DNA from: Streptomyces venezuelae ATCC 10712
GTDB lineage: Bacteria; Actinomycetota; Actinomycetes; Streptomycetales; Streptomycetaceae
Direction of reading: 5' to 3'
DNA length: 64,000 nt
Assembly: GCF_008639165.1 (NCBI RefSeq)
Contig: NZ_CP029197.1
Location: 6,142,001 to 6,206,000, forward strand
Made by a program: the position numbers and the translations under genes. Each line of letters starts with the position of its first letter. Position 1 is the first letter of the stretch. The notes under the pieces were generated by a model that was given only the letters and a program-made list of their open reading frames with translations, was not told the DNA's origin and searched no databases. Of the stretch, positions 16,243 to 24,188 are shown piece after piece.

Positions 16243-17492
16243 GCGCGGCCGGCCGGATCCTGCGCCTGGTCCTTGAAGTCCTCCGGGGATACCGGCTGGG
16301 ACGGCACCGCGGCCAAGGCAGCCGGCCCCGGCGGGGTGCGGCGACTGCTCACCCACGCGGCCACAGGTTCGGTGTAGCGGGCGGTCAGCGGGCCGATCAC
16401 CACGAGGATCAGCACGTACGCGGTCGCGAGCGGGCCCATCGCGGGCTCGATGCCGGCCGTGACGGCGAGTCCGGCGATGACGATGGAGAACTCGCCGCGG
16501 GCCACCAGCGTGCCGCCGGCCCGCCAGCGTCCCTTGACGCCGATCCCGGCGCGCTTCGCCGCCCAGTACCCGGTGGCGATTTTCGTACCCGCTGTGACGA
16601 CGGCGAGCGCGAGCGCGGGCAACAGCACGGGCGGGATGCTCGCGGGGTCGGTGTGCAGGCCGAAGAACACGAAGAACACCGCGGCGAACAGGTCGCGCAG
16701 CGGGCTGAGCAGCGTGTGGGTGCCCTCGGCGACCTCACCGGAGAGGGCGATGCCGACGAGGAACGCGCCGACGGCGGCCGACACCTGGAGCTGCTGGGCG
16801 ATGCCGGCGACGAGCAGGGTCAGGCCGAGGACCACCAAGAGGAGTTTCTCGGGGTCGTCGCTGGAGACGAAGCGGGAGATGTGGCGCCCGAAGCGCACGG
16901 CGATGAACAGGACCGCTCCGGCGACGCCGAGGGCGATGGCCAGGGTCGCACTGCCCGCGGCGAGGCTCACGCCGGCGAGGAGGGCGGTGATGATCGGCAG
17001 GTAGACCGCCATCGCGAGGTCTTCGAGGACCAGGATGGACAGGATGACCGGGGTCTCGCGGTTGCCGACCCGGCCCAGGTCGCCCATGACCTTGGCGATC
17101 ACCCCTGAGGAGGAGATCCAGGTGACGCCTGCCAGGACCACGGCGGCGACCGGGCCCCAGCCCATCAAGAGTGCTGCCACGGCGCCGGGGACCGCGTTGA
17201 GGCCGAAGTCGACCAGGCCGGCGGGGTATTGGGTCTTGAGGTTGGAGACCAGGTCCGAGGCGGTGTACTCGAGGCCGAGCATGAGAAGCAGGAGGATGAC
17301 GCCGATCTCGGCGCCGATCGCGACGAACTCCTCGCTGGCGCCCATGGGCAGCAGTCCGCCGGTGCCGAAGGCGAGGCCGGCCAGGAGGTACAGGGGGATG
17401 GGGGAGAACTTCAGGCGCCCGGCGACCCGGCCCAGCAGGCCCAGGCCGAGGATGATCGCACCGAACTCGATCAGGAACAGAGCGGAATGCAC
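16239..17492 (-). CDS. CPA2 cation:proton antiporter (KefB/KhtU-like)
   Basis: 417 residues with about 12 helices. It has the CPA2 features GVILLLLMLGLEYTASDL, SSSGVIAKVMGDLGR and ISILVLEDLAMAVYLPII (the LED motif), plus LVARGEFSIVIAGLAV in the second half. It lacks a C-terminal TrkA-N domain, but a separate TrkA-C/KhtT-like gene lies 6 bp upstream, the same split as Bacillus KhtT-KhtU. It is therefore likely a K+/H+ antiporter controlled by that partner. Confidence 0.86.
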   Translation of the reverse strand: MHSALFLIEFGAIILGLGLLGRVAGRLKFSPIPLYLLAGLAFGTGGLLPMGASEEFVAIGAEIGVILLLLMLGLEYTASDLVSNLKTQYPAGLVDFGLNAVPGAVAALLMGWGPVAAVVLAGVTWISSSGVIAKVMGDLGRVGNRETPVILSILVLEDLAMAVYLPIITALLAGVSLAAGSATLAIALGVAGAVLFIAVRFGRHISRFVSSDDPEKLLLVVLGLTLLVAGIAQQLQVSAAVGAFLVGIALSGEVAEGTHTLLSPLRDLFAAVFFVFFGLHTDPASIPPVLLPALALAVVTAGTKIATGYWAAKRAGIGVKGRWRAGGTLVARGEFSIVIAGLAVTAGIEPAMGPLATAYVLILVVIGPLTARYTEPVAAWVSSRRTPPGPAALAAVPSQPVSPEDFKDQAQDPAGRA

Positions 17493-17498
17493 AGGCGA

Positions 17499-17969
17499 TC
17501 ACTCCCGTCCGAGTATGGAGGCAGCGGCGTCGACGCCCTCGCGGGTGCCGATCACGATGAGGGTGTCCCCGCCTGCGAGGCGGAAGTCCGGCGCTGGGGA
17601 GGGGCGGGCCTCCGCGCGGCGCAGCACGGCCACGATCGAGACACCGGTCTCCGTACGCATGCGGGTCTCGCCCAGCACCCGGCCGTTCCAGTACGAGTGC
17701 CCGGACAGCTCGATCCGTTCGGCGACCAGGCCGAGGTCGGTGGTGTGGAGCACGTTGGGGCTGTGGTGGGCCGGCATCAGCGCGTCGATCAGCGAGGTGG
17801 TCTCCGCACCGGTCAGGTGCAGGGACTGGGCGCAGGCGTCGGGGTCGTCGGCCCGGTAGAGGTTCACCGTCCGGGTGCCGTCGCGGTGCGCGACCACGGA
17901 CAGGTGGCGGTGTTCGCGGGTGGTGAGGTCGTACTGGACCCCGATGCCGGGCAGTGGTGTGGTGCTCAT
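17499..17969 (-). CDS. KhtT-like regulatory subunit with TrkA-C domain
   Basis: 156 residues beginning MSTTPLPGIGVQYDL, the conserved start of KhtT-type regulators. The C-terminal half is a TrkA-C domain (GRVLGETRMRTETGVSIVAVLR...GGDTLIVIGTREGVDAAASIL). KhtT binds its antiporter and responds to cyclic di-AMP and pH in Bacillus; that ligand is only an inference here. It is the first gene of the minus-strand antiporter operon and diverges from the histidine kinase. Confidence 0.82.
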   Translation of the reverse strand: MSTTPLPGIGVQYDLTTREHRHLSVVAHRDGTRTVNLYRADDPDACAQSLHLTGAETTSLIDALMPAHHSPNVLHTTDLGLVAERIELSGHSYWNGRVLGETRMRTETGVSIVAVLRRAEARPSPAPDFRLAGGDTLIVIGTREGVDAAASILGRE

Positions 17970-18240
17970 CCGTGGAGCAGGCACAGCTGTCCCCCTCGTG
18001 TTCGCTTTCCTACGTGACGCTGCTGCGGCGGACACTGGTCTCGGGCAGGAGAAGCCGCTCGGCGGGCCCATCGTGCCACTTTCCGCGTGTCCGAAATATG
18101 GGTGTCGGCACGGATGGACAGCAGCGTTCCATCGGCGTGAGGATGGGGCGGGGAAGTGGGCTTCGTCGCAGGTCAAAGGGCCTGGATGCGGAGAGGCCGG
18201 GCGGCCGCGGAAGATGCTGGGGGACTGGCTGGAAAGGCGT

Positions 18241-19200
18241 GTGGCCGTGTCGTTGTACTGGCGGATCTTCCTGCTGAACGCAGGTGTTCTGGCCCTCGCG
18301 GTGGCCTTGCTGCTGGGCCCGGTCACCGTATCCACGCCGGTCCTGTTCGGGGAGGCGCTCGTGCTGCTCGGCGGGCTGGCCGCGATGCTCATCATCAACG
18401 CGGTCCTCCTCAAGGTCGGCTTGGCCCCGCTCGCCCGTCTGAACCGGGCCATGGCCACCGCCGACCTCCTCAAGCCCGGCACCCGGCCGACGGTCACCGG
18501 CGGCGGGGAGATCGCCGCCCTCACCCGGACCTTCAACGCCATGCTGGATCGGCTCGAGGCCGAGCGGGCCACCAGCAGCGGCCGGGTGCTCACCGCGCTG
18601 GAGGGCGAACGCAAGCGCATCGCCCAGGAGCTCCACGACGAGATCGGCCAGACCCTCACCGCTGTGCTCCTCCAGGTCAAGCACGCCGCCGACCGCGCCC
18701 CCGAACCGATTCGCACCGACCTGCACCAGGCGCAGGAGACCACCCGCGCCAGCCTCGACGAGATCCGCCGCATCGCCCGCCGCCTGCGCCCCGGCGTCCT
18801 GGAAGAACTCGGCCTGCACAGCGCGCTGCGTTCCCTGGCCGCCGAGTTCACCACCCCGCGCCTGGGCGTCACCGCCCACATCACCCCCGGCCTGCCCCAC
18901 CTGGACCCGGCCACCGAACTCGTCCTGTACCGCGTCGCGCAAGAGGGCCTGACCAACGCCGCCCGCCACTCGGACGCCACCCGCGTCGAAGTCCACCTGC
19001 GTCCCCTGCCCCGCGGCGGCACCGGGCTCCTGGTCCGCGACAACGGCCACGGGCTCGGGGACGCCCCTGAGGGCGCCGGCATCCGCGGGATGCGCGAACG
19101 CGCCCTGCTCATCGGCGCCGAACTCCTCGTCGGGGCCAGCCCACACGGCGGCACCCAGGTCCGACTCGAAATCCACGACACCACGGGGGCAACAGCATGA
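18241..19200 (+). CDS. NarL-type sensor histidine kinase
   Basis: About 319 residues from the GTG after GGAAAGG; ATG 18214 and GTG 18247 are alternatives. Two membrane helices (IFLLNAGVLALAVALLL, EALVLLGGLAAMLIINAVL) are followed by a HAMP domain (APLARLNRAMATADLLKPG), a HisKA_3 domain with the phospho-acceptor in ERKRIAQELHDEIGQTL, and an HATPase_c domain with VAQEGLTNAARHS and DNGHGLG. It has almost no extracellular loop, so it may sense the membrane or turgor. The stop overlaps the response-regulator start, making a coupled pair. It probably controls the adjacent ion-transport genes. Confidence 0.88.
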   Translation: MAVSLYWRIFLLNAGVLALAVALLLGPVTVSTPVLFGEALVLLGGLAAMLIINAVLLKVGLAPLARLNRAMATADLLKPGTRPTVTGGGEIAALTRTFNAMLDRLEAERATSSGRVLTALEGERKRIAQELHDEIGQTLTAVLLQVKHAADRAPEPIRTDLHQAQETTRASLDEIRRIARRLRPGVLEELGLHSALRSLAAEFTTPRLGVTAHITPGLPHLDPATELVLYRVAQEGLTNAARHSDATRVEVHLRPLPRGGTGLLVRDNGHGLGDAPEGAGIRGMRERALLIGAELLVGASPHGGTQVRLEIHDTTGATA

Positions 19201-19862
19201 GTCAGCCGGAGGGCGGGCCCGCCCGCATCCTGCTCGCCGACGACCACACCCTCGTCCGCCGGGGCGTACGCCTCATCCTGGACGCCGAACCCGACCTGGC
19301 CGTGGTTGCCGAGGCCGCCGACGGAGCCGTAGCCGTCACCCAGGCCCGCAGCCTCGACATCGACCTCGCCGTCCTCGACATCGCCATGCCCGGCCAGACC
19401 GGCCTGCAGGCCGCCCGCGAACTCGCCCGCATCCGTCCCGGCCTGCGGATCCTGATGCTCACGATGTACGACAACGAGCAGTACTTCTTCGAAGCCCTGC
19501 GCGCCGGAGCCTCCGGCTACGTCCTCAAATCCGTCGCCGACCGCGACCTCGTCGAAGCCTGCCGCGCCGCCCTGCGCGACGAGCCGTTCATCTACCCCGG
19601 CGCGGAGACCACCCTCATCCGCAGCTACCTCGACCGCGCCCGCACCGGCGGCCCGATCCCGGACCGGGCCATCACCGAACGCGAAGAGGAGATCCTCAAA
19701 CTCGTCGCCGAGGGCCACAGTTCCAAGGAGATCGGCGACCTCCTCGTCATCAGCCCCAAGACGGTGGAGCGCCACCGCGCCAACCTGCTCCAGAAACTCG
19801 GCCTGCGCGACCGCCTCGAACTCACCCGCTACGCCATCCGCGTCGGCCTGATCGAGCCCTAG
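19197..19862 (+). CDS. NarL/FixJ-family response regulator
   Basis: 221 residues. Receiver domain: LLADDHTLVRRG (acidic pair), phospho-acceptor Asp in LAVLDIAMPGQTG, Thr/Lys positions in ILMLTMYD and YVLKSVAD. The C-terminal LuxR HTH is TEREEEILKLVAEGHSSKEIGDLLVISPKTVERHRANLLQK in overall pattern. The start codon overlaps the kinase stop (ATGA). It is the cognate partner of the adjacent kinase and probably a transcription activator of the ion island. Confidence 0.9.
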   Translation: MSQPEGGPARILLADDHTLVRRGVRLILDAEPDLAVVAEAADGAVAVTQARSLDIDLAVLDIAMPGQTGLQAARELARIRPGLRILMLTMYDNEQYFFEALRAGASGYVLKSVADRDLVEACRAALRDEPFIYPGAETTLIRSYLDRARTGGPIPDRAITEREEEILKLVAEGHSSKEIGDLLVISPKTVERHRANLLQKLGLRDRLELTRYAIRVGLIEP

Positions 19863-19987
19863 CCGCAGCCGTAGTCGCCCCGGCGCGCACCGGGGGACAC
19901 ATCGAATTCCGCAAGCCATCCGGCCGCCCGCGCTTCACACCTGTGTGCGGTGGGGCGCCCAATCGGTTTCGACCCGGGGGAGAGCCT

Positions 19988-20245
19988 GTGCACCACGACG
20001 ACGAGCCCGTCTTCAAACGCAGCAAGTGGGGAACCAACCGCTACTACTACAACCCGCGCAACCCCGTCGGCCTCGCACTGATCGTCATCACCGTGCTCTT
20101 CGTCGGGACGATGATGATCCTCATGGCCAACCGGGCCGGACCGTTTGCGGCCCCTCCCGCCCCCAAAACGTGGAACCCCCCGGCGTACGAGCAGCCGTGG
20201 CCGCCCCTGCCGACGACAGGCGCCCCGGGAGTAGGTGCCCCGTGA
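19988..20245 (+). CDS. Small single-helix membrane protein
   Basis: 85 residues from a GTG preceded by GGGGGAGAG. The N-terminus is charged (HHDDEPVFKRSKWGTNRYYYN), then comes one helix (GLALIVITVLFVGTMMILMA) and a Pro-rich tail. Its stop overlaps the start of a second small membrane gene. Proteins of this shape occur beside cation channels in Streptomyces, but I cannot name the family. Confidence 0.6.
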   Translation: MHHDDEPVFKRSKWGTNRYYYNPRNPVGLALIVITVLFVGTMMILMANRAGPFAAPPAPKTWNPPAYEQPWPPLPTTGAPGVGAP

Positions 20246-20454
20246 GCGGGATACGGAACTGGCGGCGGCAGATGGGATCCCTCCTTGTGTGGTGGGCCAT
20301 CGTCACCCTCGTACTGGTGCTGCTCAGCGCGGTTACCAGCCAACCGGTGACCCTGGTGGGGTGCGGTGCGTCCGCGGTGTTCCTGATCGCGGTGGGCGAG
20401 GCGGGCAACGGGCTGAGGCAGCGCCTGCGGCGCAGAACGAGGAGAACAGGGTGA
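20242..20454 (+). CDS. Small two-helix membrane protein
   Basis: 70 residues (VSGIRNWRRQMGSLLVWWAI...), with a GTG overlapping the upstream TGA and a TGA overlapping the GTG of the truncated gene that follows. Two hydrophobic spans (LLVWWAIVTLVLVLLSA, PVTLVGCGASAVFLIAVGEA) and a basic tail are visible. It could be a membrane partner of the RCK-type protein whose remnant lies downstream. Confidence 0.55.
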   Translation: MSGIRNWRRQMGSLLVWWAIVTLVLVLLSAVTSQPVTLVGCGASAVFLIAVGEAGNGLRQRLRRRTRRTG

Positions 20455-20600
20455 CGCAGAGCGACTCGATACCCGGGCCGATGATCGTCTGCGGTGACGA
20501 TGCGCTGGAAGTCGGTCGGCGGGTGCGCGGGGCTACCAGTCCTTGGCGGCGCTTGCGGCGGCGGGCAGTTTGCCAAGGAGTCGTCTCCCTGACCGGTTGA
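20451..20600 (+). pseudogene. Truncated RCK/TrkA-N (NAD-binding) protein
   Basis: A GTG coupled to the upstream TGA opens a frame reading VTQSDSIPGPMIVCGDDALEV. The segment PMIVCGDDAL is the first strand and nucleotide-binding start of TrkA-N/RCK domains in Streptomyces potassium-channel proteins. The homology is lost after about 20 codons and the frame ends at about 49. The rest of the gene (normally 500-600 codons) is missing, so this is a 5' fragment left by a deletion or insertion at the end of the ion island. Confidence 0.6.
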
Positions 20601-20610
20601 GGCGAATGGG

Positions 20611-21045
20611 TCAGTCGTGCAGGCGTCCGAGCAGCGCGCCCTGTCCGGACTGGAGCACGTGGGCGGTCTCCAGCGGGATCCAGAAACACTCGAACCGGGT
20701 CGGCTCTTGCTCACCGTCGTGGTCCTCCTGGCTCGGCCACCGCACGGGGGTCGGCTCGGTCAGCTCCAGGTGGAAGATGTGCCGCTCCTGGATTTCGGCC
20801 CGGTACGGGCCCATGTCGTACTCGCTCACGCCGAGCTTGCGCACGATCGTGAAGTCCTTGAAGCCGGTCTCCTCGGCGGCCTCGCGCAATGCCGCCGCCT
20901 CGGGGGTCTCGCCCTCGCGGATGCTGCCGGCCGGGACCTGGACGCCGACCTCCTCCCAGGGGAAGTCGACGTGACGGTGGACCAGCAGCATGCCGTCGCG
21001 CACGATGTAGCACAGGGCCTTGGCTTTGGTGAGCTTCCTAGACAC
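20611..21045 (-). CDS. NUDIX hydrolase
   Basis: 144 residues from a GTG after GAGGAG. The NUDIX box is AGSIREGETPEAAALREAAEET with the following G (GX5EX7REUXEEXGU, residues about 37-59). The preceding strand pattern KAKALCYIVRDGMLLVHRH and the compact length fit a stand-alone pyrophosphohydrolase. The substrate cannot be read from sequence. It lies just beyond the truncated RCK fragment, on the opposite strand. Confidence 0.85.
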   Translation of the reverse strand: MSRKLTKAKALCYIVRDGMLLVHRHVDFPWEEVGVQVPAGSIREGETPEAAALREAAEETGFKDFTIVRKLGVSEYDMGPYRAEIQERHIFHLELTEPTPVRWPSQEDHDGEQEPTRFECFWIPLETAHVLQSGQGALLGRLHD

Positions 21046-21283
21046 GGGGTTCTCCTCAGGAATCGTCGGATCGTGCCGCCCGCCACACCCTGAGTCGGGC
21101 GGCAACGGACCGGCCGGGACGAAGGCGCTGAGTCTAGGTCTCGTGAGGAGGCCCCGGGCGGAGCCCGCAGAGCCGAAGGGACCCCCATTGCGTCCCACTC
21201 CAGCCAAGTTGAGGCTCTCGTGCCCAAGGCAGTGCCCGTGCTATGCCGCGGGCGGCGCGTCCCAGCAGGACTTCGGGGTGTTC

Positions 21284-21385
21284 CTACTCCTGCACGACCT
21301 TCAGCTCGGCGCCCAGCGCGGTGAGTTTGGGCAGCAGACCGGCGTAGCCGCGTTGCAGGTGGTAGATGCCCCGAACGGTTGAAGA
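21284..21385 (-). pseudogene. C-terminal fragment of MurA-like enolpyruvyl transferase
   Basis: A minus-strand frame reads TVRGIYHLQRGYAGLLPK then LTALGAELKVVQE and stops. This matches the end of UDP-N-acetylglucosamine 1-carboxyvinyltransferase, where a conserved hxRGYxxLxxKLxxLGA motif lies close to the C-terminus. No upstream homology continues, so only the last 30-odd codons survive. It lies between two NUDIX genes, pointing to repeated rearrangement here. Confidence 0.55.
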
Positions 21386-21401
21386 TGCTGGCGCCGCGCG
21401 G

Positions 21402-21890
21402 TCACTCAACCGGCGCGAACCACGCCGCGGTCTCATCCTTCTCGACCACCGCGATGATCTCCCGCATCCGCGCGCTCATCGGCGGCAGCGCGTCCAGCGA
21501 GAACCAGCCGACCTCCACCGACTCGTCGTCGCAGACACGGGGCGAGGAGTCCGGGCCTGCAGGCCGGCAGGCGAAAATGATCTCCAGGTACTGAGCCCGG
21601 TCCCCGTTGGAGTGCTGCACCGGCGGGGAGTTCGTCACTGCTGCCAGACGCTCGACCACCACCCGTACTCCGGTCTCCTCATGCACCTCCCGTGCCACCG
21701 CGGCAGCCGGGGCCTCGCCCGGCTCCACGATCCCGCTCAGCGGCGTCCATTGGCTGGCAGCAGTCCTGCGTTGCAGCAACACCCTCCGGTTCTGGTCGCG
21801 CACGACCGCGACCACCCCCGGGAGCCAGAGAAGGAAGTCCGGGCCGACCGCCTTCCGGAGATCTGATACGAAATCAGTGGCTCTGTTCAC
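21402..21890 (-). CDS. NUDIX hydrolase next to an ISL3 end
   Basis: 162 residues from the GTG read as VNRATDFVSDLRKAVG. The NUDIX box is SGIVEPGEAPAAAVAREVHEET plus G. Strands before it (LLWLPGVVAVVRDQNRRVLLQRR) and after it (AQYLEIIFACRP) complete the fold. The frame stays open upstream through the inverted repeat of the ISL3 element, 7 bp beyond the chosen start, so the native promoter or N-terminus may have been displaced by the insertion. Confidence 0.8.
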   Translation of the reverse strand: MNRATDFVSDLRKAVGPDFLLWLPGVVAVVRDQNRRVLLQRRTAASQWTPLSGIVEPGEAPAAAVAREVHEETGVRVVVERLAAVTNSPPVQHSNGDRAQYLEIIFACRPAGPDSSPRVCDDESVEVGWFSLDALPPMSARMREIIAVVEKDETAAWFAPVE

Positions 21891-21897
21891 GACTTCC

Positions 21898-21920
21898 GGT
21901 TCTGGCTCAAGTTCTGTGGT
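21898..21920. repeat. Left terminal inverted repeat of the ISL3 element
   Basis: 23 bp, GGTTCTGGCTCAAG...GTGGT, an exact reverse complement of the repeat at the other end of the element. Confidence 0.88.
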
Positions 21921-21943
21921 GCCGATACGGTGAGTGATCACGG

Positions 21944-22306
21944 CTAATCGAAAGTGCGAAGGATGAGCTGAACTTCTTGGCGCCACTCCGCAGCGGTGCG
22001 GCTGTCCACCCATCCCTGAGCGAGTTTGGACCCGTCCCCCAATACCCGGTGGAGCGCCAGACGAGCCAAGGCACGCACCGACTCCGGCATCTCGGGCAGT
22101 GGTCTCCGGTTCTGGCTGGTGACGTAGGCAGCGGCGGCAACTGCCTCCGCTCCGTCCTCGCCATCGACAACCGAGCCGGAATCGACGACTCGCTGGAATG
22201 CATCCCTAATGGCGGTCAATGCCTCCTGCGGCGGCAGGCTGTGGAGCCAGTCTCTGAAGTCGTCGGCGAGATCGCTCTGGAACGGTCCTGTTCCCCACGT
22301 GCCCAT
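21944..22306 (-). CDS. DUF4259 protein carried inside the ISL3 element
   Basis: 120 residues starting MGTWGTGPFQSDLADDFRDWL, the diagnostic N-terminus of DUF4259. Acidic helices with an AxAAAAYVTSQ segment follow, and the end is EWRQEVQLILRTFD. DUF4259 proteins are widespread in Streptomyces and have no assigned activity. It lies between the left inverted repeat and the transposase on the same strand, so it moves with the element if the two repeats are the true ends. Confidence 0.78.
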   Translation of the reverse strand: MGTWGTGPFQSDLADDFRDWLHSLPPQEALTAIRDAFQRVVDSGSVVDGEDGAEAVAAAAYVTSQNRRPLPEMPESVRALARLALHRVLGDGSKLAQGWVDSRTAAEWRQEVQLILRTFD

Positions 22307-22368
22307 ATACGTCTCCTGGTATCCGCTCGTTGAGCCGCGGCCAGCATCTCAGCAGCCACTGACACCTT

Positions 22369-23970
22369 TCACGGCGCAAGGAGCACTCGCTTGCGGAGCA
22401 GGGCAAAGCCGGCCCGGCCGAACATCTGGCGCTTGAGCATCTTGATGCGGTTGACATGGCCTTCGACCACGCCTGAGTTCCAGGGCAGGGTCAGTCCGGC
22501 GGTGACAGCATCGAGGTCGCGATCGATGCCGGCTGCGAGGGTGTGGAGGCTAGGCAGGTCGTCCTGGCGGACGGCGTCGAGCCAAGCTGGAAGGTGCTCG
22601 CCCTGACGCTGGGTGAGCATGGTGGCGAAGGCTCGGACGTGGCGGGTGAGAGCGTCAAGTTCGGGGCAGTGGGTGCGGACGGTCTTGAGCTGGAGCTGCT
22701 CGGGTTCCGTGAGGGTTTCCGGGCGGCTGAGGATCCATCTGGTGACCGTTCGGGGCGAGGGCGGCCGGGCGGTCACCGGCCGCGGTGAGGTTCGCTTCCT
22801 GTGCAGGTAGGCGCGAACGCGCTGGTAGCTACCCTTGTAGCCGAGCGGCACGATCTCCTCCCACAGCTTCCAGGCGTTGGTGCAGCCGTCCGTCCACCGC
22901 TCGTCCAGGTAGGGCTTGTAGTCGTCGAGGACCGAGGGCCGGTTCTGCCACTGGCCGGTGAACAACTCCTCAGGGGCGGTAGCGTCGGCGAGCTGTTTGA
23001 CCGTGCGCCAGGTCATGCCGAGCTGACGCTGGATCGAGCGGTGGCTGTGCCCAGCCTCCAGCAGGGCGTGGACGGCAGCATGCCGGGCCCGGGTGCGGTC
23101 GGCGAACCGGTGGCCGGTCGGCCAGGGCGAGCCGGACGGCTCATCGTCTGCTGGATCGGGGGCCGGTTCTGGCTCGGCGGCGGGGACGAGGACTCGCAGG
23201 CAGCGGCGGTGCTGGGCGACGGCCCGTTCGGCGGCTTCGCCCACGTTGTGCCACAGGTGCCACCGGTCCGCGACCTGGACGGCCTGCGGGGCGCCGGCGG
23301 CGGCCCCCTCGGCAAAGAAAGGGGCCCGATCCCGGCAGACGACCTCAATGCCCGGCCGTTCGGCGAGCCAGGCCGCGAGGCTGGACGCCTCCCGGTCGGG
23401 CAGCAGGTCGACCGGCCGGCGGGTCTCGACATCGACCAGGACGGTCCCGTAGTGCCGTCCTTTGCGGGTCGCGTACTCGTCGACACCGACGACCCGCGGA
23501 GCAGGCGGATCAGGCTCGGCCAACGCGTCGACCAGGCGCAAGACCGTGCTTCGGCTGACACCGGCGCCAAGCACCCGGGACATGCGAGCGCCAGCCCGGC
23601 CGGCCAGAGCCAGCCCGATGTCGGCGAGCGTCGAACGGAGCCTTTCCGTGCGCTGGCCGTGGCGGCGCGTCAGCCCTGGCACCTGCTCGACAAACGTCCG
23701 CCGCTCGCAGGAGGCGTTCGGGCAGGTGAACCGCCTCACTCGCAACCGGAGAACCACGCTTCTGCCGCCACTCGGTACATCAGCAGGAAACCGAACGTAG
23801 GAACCGTGAACCCGATCCGACCACGTCCCACACATCGGGCATGACGCCCCAGCGGCGGTGCACCGGACATCGACACGCACTATCGCGATATCCACGTCTA
23901 TGGACAGCACCGCCACATCCGCACCGCGCGGGAGCAACAGATCCTCCAGCCGAGCCCCAAGGTCATCCAC
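22369..23970 (-). CDS. ISL3-family transposase
   Basis: 533 residues and apparently intact. N-terminal zinc-finger region: CTAAGASCPMCGTWSDRVHG and RRFTCPNASCERRTF. The DDE catalytic core includes VVGVDEYATRKGRHYGTVLVD (first Asp), VVCRDRAPFFAEGA (second Asp), VADRWHLWHNV, and the final block NSGVVEGHVNRIKMLKRQMFGRAGF containing the catalytic Glu. It catalyses cut-and-paste movement between the terminal inverted repeats. No internal stop or frameshift was seen, so the element may still be active. Confidence 0.93.
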   Translation of the reverse strand: MDDLGARLEDLLLPRGADVAVLSIDVDIAIVRVDVRCTAAGASCPMCGTWSDRVHGSYVRFPADVPSGGRSVVLRLRVRRFTCPNASCERRTFVEQVPGLTRRHGQRTERLRSTLADIGLALAGRAGARMSRVLGAGVSRSTVLRLVDALAEPDPPAPRVVGVDEYATRKGRHYGTVLVDVETRRPVDLLPDREASSLAAWLAERPGIEVVCRDRAPFFAEGAAAGAPQAVQVADRWHLWHNVGEAAERAVAQHRRCLRVLVPAAEPEPAPDPADDEPSGSPWPTGHRFADRTRARHAAVHALLEAGHSHRSIQRQLGMTWRTVKQLADATAPEELFTGQWQNRPSVLDDYKPYLDERWTDGCTNAWKLWEEIVPLGYKGSYQRVRAYLHRKRTSPRPVTARPPSPRTVTRWILSRPETLTEPEQLQLKTVRTHCPELDALTRHVRAFATMLTQRQGEHLPAWLDAVRQDDLPSLHTLAAGIDRDLDAVTAGLTLPWNSGVVEGHVNRIKMLKRQMFGRAGFALLRKRVLLAP

Positions 23971-24068
23971 GGCCCCGAACTGTCAGCCCAACCACCCGAA
24001 CAGAGAGCCATTTTCGGGCAACCTCAGATGCCCACCTCACGACCCATGCCGTCACCCAACGTGGCCAG

Positions 24069-24091
24069 ACCACAGAACTTGAGCCAGAACC
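24069..24091. repeat. Right terminal inverted repeat of the ISL3 element
   Basis: 23 bp, ACCAC...CTTGAGCCAGAACC, an exact reverse complement of the left repeat; it lies about 100 bp upstream of the transposase start. Confidence 0.88.
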
Positions 24092-24188
24092 CGTTCTCGT
24101 GGACAAAGCCAGTCCCCCGGCCGCACGAGGGAACACTAGTCCGGCGTGGGGATGAGGGCCTCGCTTCGATGTGGGTCGGGCGTGGGGG

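Larger units (their letters stand above)
21898..24091. mobile_element. ISL3-family insertion element with a passenger gene
   Basis: About 2.19 kb, bounded by identical 23-bp terminal inverted repeats starting GGTTCTGGCTCAAG. It contains an intact ISL3 transposase and a DUF4259 gene, both on minus. The flanking octamers I read (CGACTTCC left, CGTTCTCG right) are not identical, so no 8-bp target duplication is visible. Confidence 0.8.

Noticed and set aside
17499..19919. 806-codon minus-strand open frame
   Set aside because: Only the last 156 codons (the KhtT-like protein) are real; the rest is antisense to the histidine kinase and response regulator.
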